The translations under genes and the position numbers were made by a program. Of a stretch of 64,000 bases of DNA, positions 54,905-64,000 are shown piece after piece. Origin of the DNA: Simmondsia chinensis (Eukaryota; Streptophyta; Magnoliopsida; Caryophyllales; Simmondsiaceae); contig JAGTTD010000015.1 in the NCBI GenBank assembly GCA_018398585.1, positions 5,213,001 through 5,277,000 of the forward strand. The letters run 5' to 3'. Each line of letters starts with the position of its first letter. The stretch's first letter is position 1. The notes below the pieces were generated by a model. The model did not search any database, had not been told where the DNA came from, and worked only from the letters and a program-made list of their open reading frames with translations.

Positions 54905-56280
54905 GCCAACAACAACAACAACAACAAACCCAGTGCCACAAAGGCTCCCGCATATGCGGGGTTTGCGGGGTGAACGTACGTAGCCTTCCCCCTTCGGGGT
55001 GCTACCCTGAAGGGAGACTGTTTCCGAGGACCCCCAACCTGAAGAGTGTGTCATCATGGAAGTATAGAATCCAGAAAGCATTAGGTGAACATAGTTAGAG
55101 CAGTAAATAATACAAGCCAACACTACAAAGCGCACCCGATAGGAGGTAACTGCAGTGAAATAATCAACACGTACACAAGTTGCATAAGTTACAAGTTGCA
55201 CAAGTGGTCGCGAATGCATATAGACAAATAGGTGGGCCAGAACTTGTGCCAAAGAAGAAGTCAATACACCTAGAGGCATTACTGTAAGCAATCATAGGTT
55301 GCGCTACACTAAACCACTACATTGGCTACCCCTATGTTCACTCTCCAACAAGCTCTATCTAAGGCTATCTTTTCATGTAGCTTTAGTTTGGTTAGGTCAT
55401 ATCGGATCGTCTCCAGCCATCTCTTCTTTGGCCTGCCTCTCCCTCTCCTCCCTAGCGCAGCATGTAGCTGTTCGCATTTTCTGACTGGGGCAGTGGGCGG
55501 TCTCCTCCTAACATGATCGAACCACCCCAAACTCAATTCCCTCAATTTATCATCAATTGAGGCCACGCCCAATTTGGCTCTTATGACGCCGTTCCTGATC
55601 CCATCCTTCCTTGTGTGTCCGCACATCCACCGCTGCATCCTCATCTCTGCCACCTTTATCTTTTGTGTATGATGTTGTTTCATTGGCCATCACTTTGCTC
55701 TATAAGACATAGCCGGTCTCACTACCGTCTTATAGTATATTTTCCTTTAGTTTTAGTGGAAACTTTCTATCGCAAAACACCGCGGAGGCCATCCTCCATT
55801 TATTCCAGCCTACTTTGATTCGATTGTTGACATCCTCGTCAACTTCGCCATTGTGCTGAACCATGGAACCTAAGTATTTGAAACTCTCTTTCCTTTGTAT
55901 GATCTCGGAACCTATCTTGATGTCGTGTTAGGCATAGTGGAGGGATCGGATTTAAGTGCCATGTATTCGGTCTTGGATCTGCTGATTCGCAAGCCCTTCA
56001 ATTCCAATGCCCTTCTCCACTATTCCAGCTTCTCATTTACCTCTTCTCGAGACTCCCCCACCAAAATTATGTTATCTATAAAAAGCATGCACCAAGGTAC
56101 CTCTCCTTGAATGTGACTAATGAGCTCATCCATAAGTCGCCAAATAGCCGAACCACAATAAAGCCCTATGCCACCGCCAAGCCAAAGCAAATCACCAACA
56201 AAGACATTCTCTATTTTTTCCCCTAAATCTTTGAATTTTGTTTGATTAGAACTTATCAACAGCGCATTCAGCTTAGTTTT
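54905..56280 (-). mobile_element. RTE-clade LINE, 5'-truncated (minus strand)
   Basis: Minus-strand coding remnants are followed by a 400-bp 3' UTR. The UTR ends in a module: CTTCAGGTTGGGGGTCCTCG, GAAACAGTCTCCCTTCAGGG, GGAAGGCTACGTACG, GCGGGAGCCTTTGTGGCACT, GGG and (TTG)n instead of poly(A). The same module forms the 3' half of the 5S-headed SINEs and several short insertions in this window. A copia LTR abuts the 5' side at 56281, so the full original extent is unknown. Confidence 0.88.
55309..56270 (-). pseudogene. RTE LINE reverse transcriptase C-terminal fragments
   Basis: 56190-56020: RT palm with LMDELISHIQGEVPWCMLFI then DNIILVGESREEVNEKLE. The usual FADD is IDN here. 55683-55309: C-terminal region KVAEMRMQRWMCGHTRKDGI and LGWFDHVRRRPPTAPVRKCE, then GRGRPKKRWLETIRYDL. 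These are the typical end of plant RTE ORFs (AEMRMLRWMxGHTRxDxIRN). Stops and frameshifts lie between them. Endonuclease and N-terminal RT are missing. Confidence 0.9.
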
Positions 56281-57294
56281 TCTTAACATTTGGGGTGAGT
56301 TAGCTTTAGTTAAACACGTTTTACAAGTCGCGAAAAGCAAAAGAATGAATTACAGACACAAGATCTCAAAACTAAACACAAGAACAACAATGAACATCAA
56401 GATTTTTACGAGGATCAGACCCTAAAAATGGTCCCAGTCCTCGGCACCCTATTTTTAGAGAGATCTCCACTATTATGATGACTATTACAAGTTATTGACT
56501 GATTACAGCTAATAAACAATGAATACAACCCAAGAACTCAAAATAAAGACTCAATCTTTGCTTCTAAGACAGAAACCTAATAATCTAACCCTAAATCTTG
56601 AAGAACTTGTCACCAGTAGTAGAAAATAACCATGGATCTTGATTCACAAGCTTTGGATATCTATGAATGAGGCTCAGAGAAGCATTTTTACTGTTAGGGT
56701 TTCATAGAAGAAGCAAAGGAGTAGAAAACTGGAGAGAATTAGGGGAAGCCAAAGAAGACAAAATGAATCCTATCAACTCCAACCTTAATTTCTAGTTTAT
56801 ATACTCCCCAACCCTTACTCCGTGTGGCCAACTTTACATCATAGCCATTCATCTAAATGCATTCAACAACCTAGATAAGGTAGAAGAAACCCAAATCTTG
56901 CAGGTCACGTTGCACTGCCTTACTTTTGATTAACGGCAAAGATGGGGACACGCATCAACTCTTAAAATGGAAGGATGTACGATTGTGTAGTAGGATAGTG
57001 GCATGGGCAGGTAATTAGTACAAACGGGCAGGGGGAATTTGGACAATACCCAAACTTGCCAATTTTAATTTTTGGAACAGAATATCCCTCCAAGTTGTAC
57101 ATATTCACATCTCATGCCACGCCTTTGATCAGATATAGCAACGCTGCATTTTGAGTTGTAATATAACTTGAAGTGATGCGTTTTGACTTGTAATAATACC
57201 TATTTTATAGTTAATCTCATTTTAGTTCATTTTAACCAAATTTTATACTATTAGGCATGGTATCGGCCTTAAGTGTACCAATGAGGATCCAACA
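56281..57294 (-). repeat. 3' LTR of copia element
   Basis: About 1 kb, direct repeat of 60816-61776. The minus strand starts TGTTGGATCCTC; the opposite end reads GTTAAGA, where the expected terminal CA is mutated. Confidence 0.88.
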
Positions 57295-57583
57295 ATCTCC
57301 ACCTTAGTATTCATATGGACTAACCACTAGATCTTCTCTAACAATAGCGAGCATTTTCACAAAATATTTTTACCCTAGATTCCAATCCGTTTGGACAAGC
57401 TTAATAAACCATATAAACTTTTCCAAAGGAACAGACTTTGCACCCATGTCTATGGGGTTGTCCTTAGTATCTATTTTCAGGGCATTGGTATGGGAAAAAT
57501 TTAATTGAGATGCCATGAGTAGTTTTCATGGTTTAGAGTCAAACATATTAAACATTTTGAAAAACTTTAATCAGATAATGGTT

Positions 57584-60500
57584 TTAACTTAAATGAATAG
57601 TTTTATGTAGTCTGTCTCTTATGATATCTATTCCCAATATTCTCTTAACATTTCCCATATCTTTCATGTCAAACAAACTGTTTAAGCTCCTTCTCAAGTC
57701 CAAAATCTGAATTTTGGACCTGCTAGTTAAGAGTATGTCATCAACATACATTAGTAGGAAAATGGCATTATCACAATCAACATTCTTGAAGTAAAAACAA
57801 GTGTCATGCACAGATCTCACAATACCATTATCACGCATAACGGCATCAAATCTTTTGTACCACTACCGTGGCAACTATTTCAAGCTATACAAAGAATTTT
57901 CAGCACACAAACCAAGTCGGACTTCCTTGGTTCAATAAAAGCTTGAGGCTAAGCCATGACAATCTCCTCCTCAAGCTCACCATGTAAAAACACAGTTGTT
58001 ACATCCATTTGGTCTAGGTACATATCAAATTTGGCAGTCAAATACATAAGCAAATGAATAGTAGTGTGTTCAACAACATGACTGAAAATTTCAGTATAAT
58101 CCACACCTCCTTTTGGGTGAAACCCTTGACTAATAACCTTGGTTTAAACCTAGGTTTACTTTTAGAGGTTTCAGGTTCTTTTATCTTGAACATCCACTTA
58201 GAACCCACCAATTTCTTACCCTTCGGCCTAGGGACTAAGACTTAAATTTGACTTTTCCTTAAGCTCTCCATTTCAACATCCATGGCATTCAGCCACTTTG
58301 TTGAATGCCTAATGTTAATAGATTCAAACTCTACATACTCCAAAGTGGTGTTAAGGGCATAGGCTATACAGTCAGCAAAATCATACTTGGCAAGAGCCCT
58401 AATGCCTCTTCTTACCCTATCTCTAGCCAGTTGGTCACTATCTAGGTTTTATTCAGCACCAACAGTTTCAGTTTCATATCCTAATTGGGCTTGTTCAGGT
58501 TTGTGCTAGTACAGGTCTATTTTCATCTAGGTCGTTGTCATTTTCATCTATGTTATTCTCTAAATCAGTCTTAAGGTTAATTGGGTTCGGTGGGTTCCCC
58601 TCAAACTCAAAAAAGTCAAGATCAAAGACCCTAACAAAGGTTGGACCTTTATCTAATTGTTCTTTAAAAAAGGGCACCTCATCTTTATTGAAGGTAACAT
58701 CCCTATCAATAATGGTTATGGTCCTATTACCATCCTTAATATCTAACTTATAACCTTTCACTCCTGAAGGATAACCTAAGAAAATGCCTTTAATAGCCCT
58801 AAGTTCTGATTTCGCTTCACTTTGGTGTGTAGAAGTAGAACAACCAAACACTCTAAGGTTATCGTAACTCACTTTTTTTTTTTTTTTTTATATTCAAACA
58901 CTTTCAGGTGCTTTCATTTTTAAAGTAGAGTTTGGGCATCTATTTATCAAATAGGCTGTTGTATTGGCAGCCACTCCCCAGAATTGTTTTGGCAAATCAG
59001 ATGAGAAAAGCATACATCTTATACAGTCTAAGAGTGTTTTGTTCATTCTCTCAACAACACCATTTTGTTTAGGGGTTTTCTTAACTGTTCTATGTCTTTT
59101 CATTCCATTTTCATTGCATAAGGTCTCAAAATATTTGTTCATATATTGAAGGCTATTGTCAATCCTAAGAACCTTTATCTTTCTTCCTGTTTGATTCTCA
59201 CCTAGGTTTTTCCATCTCACAAAGGTTTCAAATGCATCATTTTTATTTTTCAGCTAGTACACCCAGACTTTGCGTGAGAAATCATCCACAATAGATAAGA
59301 AATAGCATGCTCCACCCATTAGGGAAACCCTAGAGGGCCCTCACAAGTTTGAATGCACATAATCAACAATGCCTTCAATAACATGTGAACCAATAGAGAA
59401 TGCAATACTATGATGTCTACCATAGATGCATTGATCATAGAAGTCAAGATCTGATACGACATTAGACCCAAACACACTATATTTTTGTAATATGTGACCT
59501 AACCTTCTATACCATAGTTCGATGATGTTCTTAGGTCTTTCTTGGCCATATTTCCCTCCTCAGTAACAGCTTCCCCCTTTAGGACATAGAGCCCATTCTT
59601 GACCACCATCTTAAGTACTAATAAGACTCCTCTCAAAACCTTCATCCCTCCCTTATAGGCCTTAAGTGTAAACCCAGCTAGGTCAAGTTGTTCTAAAGAA
59701 ATAAAATTCCGTATAAGTTCTTGGACATGCCTAACATCCTCTAAGACAAAGTTGGTCCCATCAGTTAGCCTAACCCTAACTGACCCAATGCCCACAATCT
59801 TACATGCATAGTTGTTACCCAACATAACCTTTCCCCCATTCACATTCTCATAATCAGAAAAGTAATGACATATCACATGTCATATGAAAACTACATGCAG
59901 AGTCAAGAACCCATTCATGTATTGTAACAGCAGAAGAAGCAACAAGCACTTCACCAAATTCATAATCATCAGAAACAGTATTATCAGCACTAACCTGGTT
60001 CTTATTGGGACATTAGCATTTAATGTGACCCACTTTACCACACTCAAAGCACTTAGTATTAGATAGGTCTTTCTTGCCTCTAGATTGGGATCTGTTCTTA
60101 CTTCTACCACGTTTCTTGTTATGGTTATTCCTAGTCTTTGATCGACCTCTTGCTATTAAACCTTCACCATTATTGTTATTATTGTTATAGTTGCTAACAG
60201 TGTATTTACCCTCTCTCCTTAACTCTACAATCTTGGACCTTAAAGTATCTTCAACTTCTACAATTGATATATTCTTTCTACCATATCTTAGGGTGTCTTT
60301 AAGTGACTAGGAACTTAGCAAAGGATCCTAATAGTATAAAAACTAGTACTTCATCAAGTATTCCACTTTTAAGGTAGTCAAGGGGCCTAATACCCTATGA
60401 AACTCATCAATATTATCATCTAGAAGTTTATTTTTATCCATTTTAAATATGTAGAATCTTTCCAGGTAAAGAACTCTGCTAGCTAGTGATTTAGAGGCAT

Positions 60501-60780
60501 AAAGTTTTTATAACTTAGCCCAAACAGCAGATGTGCTTGTTTCACCAGAAACTTTAGAAAGAACGGCGTTAGTCAAGCAAAGAAGGATATTACCATGCGC
60601 CACTACCTCAATGTTTGATTTCTCCTTGTTTGTAAGGCCCACTGGCTTGTCTTTCTCTAGCAGTAATGCTCAACTTGCTCCAAGGGACATTAGTAAGGTT
60701 TTGGCCCCTTCACCTTCCAAAGCTCAAAATCATTCCTACAGTTACACTTTTCTATGTCATGTTTAGCTGAAGTCATCTCA
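57584..60780 (-). pseudogene. Copia gag-pol fragments
   Basis: Gag start near 60775 (MTSAKHDIEKCNC); zinc knuckle at about 60065-60010 reads CFECGKVGHIKC then a stop. Protease: EWVLDSACSFHM (about 59915-59880), then VMLGNNYACKIVGIGSVRVR and DVRHVQELIRNFISLEQLDL. Integrase 59220-58894: LRIDNSLQYMNKYFETLC and KQNGVVERMNKTLLDCIRCM. 58872-58495: LRVFGCSTSTHQSEAKSELR and GIFLGYPSGVKGYKLDIKDG. RT end 57838-57584: LMYVDDILLTSRSKIQILDL (YVDD intact). A T17 run at 58872 interrupts the frame. Multiple stops. Confidence 0.88.
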
Positions 60781-60815
60781 CTAACCCTAACTTTCAACCT
60801 GGCTTTGATACCACT

Positions 60816-61776
60816 TGTTAACATTTTTGGTGAGTTAGCTCTAATTAAATATTTTACAAGTCGCAAAATGCAAAAGAATGAATTACAGACACAAGATCTA
60901 AAAACTAAATACAAGAAGAACAATGAACACCAAGATTTTTATAAGGTTTAGACCCAGAAAATAGTCTTAGTCTTTGACTCCCTGTTTTTAGAGAGATCTC
61001 CACTATTATGATGATTATTACACGTTCTTGATTTATTACAGCTAATAAAAAACGAACACAACGCAAGAACTCAAAATACCAACTCAATCTTGGCTTCTAA
61101 GATAGCAACCTAAAAATCTAACCCCTATATCTTGAAGAATTTCTCACTAATCGCAGCAAATCACCATGGATCTTAACTCACAAACTTTCAATCTCCACCA
61201 ATAAGGCTCAGAGAAGCATTTTTAGGGTTAGGGTTTCACAAAAGAAGTAAAGGAGTAGAAAACTGGAGAGAATTAGGGGAAGGCAAAGAAGACAAAATGA
61301 ATTCTGCCAACTCCAATTCTAATTTCTGGTTTGCATAATCCTTAATTCGTGCGCCTACCCAACTTCACATCACAGCCATTCATCTAAACGCATCAAACAA
61401 CCCAGATAAGGCAAAAGAAACACAAATCTTGCAGCTCACATCGCACCGCCTTACTTTTGATCGATTGCGAAGATGGAGACACTCATCAACTCTTAAAACG
61501 AAAGGATGTACAGTTGGGCAGCAGGGCAGTGGCACGGGAAGGTAATTAGTATAAATAAGTAGGGGCAATTTGGACAATATATATTTACATCTCATGCCAC
61601 TCCTTTGATTGGATATAGCAATGCTAATTTTTGAGTTGTAATATAACTTGAAGTGATGCGTTTTGACCAATAATAATACCTAATTTTTATAGCTAATCCC
61701 ATTTTAACTCATTTTAACATAATCTTATACTATTAGGCATAATTTAGACCATATATATACCACTTAGGATCTAACA
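60816..61776 (-). repeat. 5' LTR of copia element
   Basis: 961 bp. The minus strand starts TGTTAGATCCTAAG and ends AATGTTAACA next to the primer site. Confidence 0.88.
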
Positions 61777-63554
61777 GTTGTTGTTTATCCGGACAACTCT
61801 AATTATAAAGTTATATAGCTATATATATTACAAGATTCTATCATATTGGAAAATCTAGCATACATGAGGTTTTTGATATCATTATGAGTCACCTTTATTG
61901 GGGTTGATATGACTAGATTTGCAGGCTAGCATCTACATCTCCTTAGGTTACATTGATTGATGAACATCTGTTGTCCTTTATTTTCTAGCTTTAGTTGATA
62001 GCTAATCGGTTAAGCTGGGCCCCTTTTCTTTGTATCTTTCTACATATTTCATTCATCTGCCCTTTCTGTCGCTCGGTGGCGGTGTTAGGACGTGAAGCTG
62101 AAGTGGTTTTTCCCTTTTGTTTTTGTTTGGAGCGTCATTAACTCACTGAAAAGGTCTTCCGTCAGAAAATCTTTTCCTTCAAATAACGGAAAATGACTTC
62201 CCTTTTAAAATGGGGGAAGTTGTGATTCTAAGTGACTCAAAAACCTTCACGGTTATCATTATACAAATCGAGATCGAATAAAAATAAACCAGATTACACT
62301 GTAAACATTTAATGTAAACATCGGACTAGAATTAAATTGAATAATTAAAAGCCGCTTCGATATTAATTTGTTATTGTTGCAACAAAACAACTTTAATCAA
62401 GTTAAATTGTTACATAATATTATAGAAGAAAATTATTTAGGTAATATTTTAGTATTTATTACATAGGTTCTATGATATTTCAGTAATATACAATACTGTA
62501 CCCTGAAATTTAAAAATTTTCTTATAAATCAGGTATCTTGTACTAAAATTTAATATATTTTAAATGAAAACAGCAATCTATTTGTATCCTATATCATAAT
62601 GCAATAATTTCTTTTGTCCAAAAATGGTAATATGACACATTTTTTTATAATATATAAGTAATTTTTGTTAGAATGTGGACAATCTTTTGATAATATGATA
62701 TTTATGCCACATTAATGTTTTGGTAGAAATTACCCAAATTTTAATGAAAATTCACCAGATTTTGACACAGTATATATACAAGTGATAAAATTTCTTATCT
62801 CATAATACCTCATTGTATATAATAAAATGACAGAGTATTTACATGATAGATGCTCAAATTTTAGAATACCGAAGAAATAATTTTCGTAATTTATACAGCT
62901 TTGATAGTTAACTTTTTATTTTGTTACTTTATATATGTTATATTATTACTTATGTTGTCCTATAATAAGATGTAAAATGATTGGTGAAAAATATTTTTTT
63001 AAAACAAACACAAAGACATCACAATGGGGAATTAAGTTTTGCTTTGAAACCAACAACGGAAAACCCCACTCGAAATTTATATTTCCTTGGAAAACCTTTT
63101 TCAAAGAAAAATCAATTCCTAGATTCTACTTTTTCGTCAAAACAAACGGACATGACATATTCAAGTTGACTGATTTTCTAAAACTCCTCACAAAACACGA
63201 AATGGGGCATGTCAGAGCCCTAACTTTTATGTAGACTAAAGGGTTTTTTTTTTTTTTTTTTTTTGTCTAGTCTTTTGAGCTTAAAATTAGGATATTTCAA
63301 AAGTAATATTATTATTAAGACAAAATTATTTTTGTCAGAGAAAAATTATCATTTCAAAGACAATTTTGTTGCTTACATTTTCTGAAAGTCACAACATAGA
63401 CAATAATAATTTTTACTCTGACAATAGCAATGTTGTATTTTAATCCAACACAAGAACATATTCTCGAAGGCCCAAGCCCAACAAATGTCAGTTTCAAATT
63501 TGCAGGCCAGCCCAGCCCATTTCTCTGTCTCTCTCTCCCCTCTTTCCTCCTCAC
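61777..63554. other. AT-rich intergenic, no gene recognised
   Basis: Two overlapping ORFs in 62935-63234 have no recognisable domain. A T21 run lies at 63244-63264. The last 50 bp are a C/T-rich stretch leading into the U6 promoter. Confidence 0.4.
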
Positions 63555-63565
63555 ATCCCACATCG
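63555..63565 (+). promoter_or_regulatory. USE of the U6 gene
   Basis: ATCCCACATCG matches the plant upstream sequence element RTCCCACATCG of snRNA genes. The gap to the TATA box is 24 bp, the spacing for pol III (pol II snRNA genes have about 10 bp more). Confidence 0.93.
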
Positions 63566-63589
63566 CTAAATTAGCGCAAGCACTTCTAG

Positions 63590-63598
63590 TTTATGTAT
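63590..63598 (+). promoter_or_regulatory. TATA box of the U6 gene
   Basis: TTTATGTAT starts 30 bp upstream of the U6 5' end. It differs from the more usual TTTATATA by one G. Confidence 0.8.
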
Positions 63599-63619
63599 GT
63601 CCCGCAAACTACAGAAGGC

Positions 63620-63639
63620 GTCTCTCCGGAGACATCCGA

Positions 63640-63671
<32 letters not shown>

Positions 63672-63721
63672 GGCCCCTGTGCAAGGATGACACGCACAAA
63701 TCGAGAAATGGTCCAAATTTT
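63620..63721 (+). ncRNA. U6: U6 spliceosomal snRNA
   Basis: The catalytic snRNA of the spliceosome. It matches plant U6 almost throughout: ACATCCGATAAAATTGG, AACGATACAGAGAAGATTAG (with the invariant ACAGAGA), CATGGCCCC, AAGGATGACACGCACAAATC and GAGAAATGGTCC. The length is about 102 nt, normal for plants. The 5' stem-loop is GTCTC-TCCG-GAGAC where Arabidopsis U6 has GTCCC-TTCG-GGGAC. The paired change keeps the stem and the loop stays of the UNCG type. The pentaloop of the internal stem-loop is GTGCA instead of GCGCA (change at 63680). With USE, TATA and terminator all in place, the gene is probably functional. Confidence 0.96.
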
Positions 63722-63730
63722 TTTTTTTTT
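63718..63730 (+). terminator. Pol III terminator (T13)
   Basis: Thirteen T directly follow GGTCCAAA at the end of U6, a strong pol III terminator. Confidence 0.93.
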
Positions 63731-64000
63731 GTACTTTCCAAATGTGATCAAAATGGGAAGCTTAAGCAGCCACTTCTACTGCTTGAGGTGTTGACCGGCC
63801 TTGCTCAGAGTGGCACCCAATTGTATGTAATTTTACCCTTGGTCCTAGAGGTTAACTGCTTGTTTGACAATTGGGTAATAAAGATAAAGATGATTAGAGG
63901 TAATGAAGGGTAAATCATTAATTCTATTTGACAGTTTTTTAGAGGTATTATTTTTTCTTTACCCTCCAATTTGGGGTGAAGAAGAGATTTAATGTTCTAA
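63731..64000. other. Sequence downstream of U6, no gene
   Basis: No ORF of known family or terminal repeats were recognised. Confidence 0.35.

Larger units (their letters stand above)
56281..61776 (-). mobile_element. Ty1-copia element with long LTRs (minus strand), RNase H deleted
   Basis: The left 3' LTR is 56281-57294 (1014 bp) and the right 5' LTR 60816-61776 (961 bp), diverged from each other. On the minus strand the primer site TGGTATCAAAGCCAGGTT lies at about 60813-60796. The polypurine tract AGGTGGAGAT abuts 57294. Flanks GTTTT and GTTGT match at 4 of 5. Gag, zinc knuckle, protease, integrase and RT remnants are present. The region between RT (57584) and the 3' LTR is too short for RNase H. 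It adjoins the truncated RTE LINE. Confidence 0.9.

Noticed and set aside
62935..63234. 99-aa ORF (and an overlapping 62-aa frame)
   Set aside because: AT-rich, no domain, no conserved motif, no recognisable gene context.
63593..63913. 106-aa ORF
   Set aside because: It runs through the U6 snRNA gene and its T-rich terminator; no protein family is recognised.

Overview
The window looks like nuclear DNA of a flowering plant, most likely a eudicot with a repeat-rich genome. The evidence is a multi-exon remorin gene with AT-rich GT-AG introns, a plant-type U6 snRNA gene with the USE and TATA spacing used by RNA polymerase III in plants, and dense nested plant transposable elements: Ty1-copia, L1 and RTE LINEs, hAT, TRIM, Tourist-like MITEs and SINEs. 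I cannot name the species. There are no prokaryotic features.

Layout. 1-5.3 kb: tandem duplications, two copies of a palindromic MITE (one carrying a nested RTE-tail insertion), a long-TIR element enclosing an LTR-like block, and a 5S rRNA-headed SINE. 6.06-9.22 kb: a hAT transposon with matching ends and a perfect 8-bp target duplication but a broken transposase, inserted into an older copia remnant. 9.9-12 kb: two more 5S-headed SINEs and an LTR-like block full of TGTCGACA palindromes. 14.4-21 kb: a truncated L1 LINE (minus strand) successively hit by two hAT MITEs and a deleted copia element. 22.5 kb: a possible Helitron terminus. 23.2-27.05 kb: a deleted copia element (minus). 27.3-29.4 kb: a short LTR retroelement whose only ORF is an RRM (PTB-like) domain plus an acidic repeat tail. 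30.55-36.58 kb: a near full-length but decayed L1 LINE (plus). 37.5-40 kb: hAT-type MITEs and a duplicated segment.

40.5-47.6 kb is the one convincing intact protein gene: a six-exon remorin (528 aa) whose introns hold a tRNA-like repeat, two TRIMs in opposite orientation, a Tourist-like MITE and an RTE fragment. 48.7-53.8 kb: a complete but dead copia element. 54.9-56.3 kb: the 3' part of an RTE LINE (minus), abutting a copia element with 1-kb LTRs (56.3-61.8 kb, minus). 63.55-63.73 kb: a U6 snRNA gene with promoter and terminator.

How the parts relate. The remorin gene is an island in transposon sediment. The 3' halves of the 5S-headed SINEs match the 3' end of the RTE LINE at 54.9 kb, so that LINE family is the probable enzyme source for the SINEs. 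The two related copia elements (15.3 and 48.7 kb) share LTR ends, primer site and polypurine tract, and both show LTR length changes at clusters of GATCGATCGG repeats. All homology statements are by eye; no search or alignment program was run.
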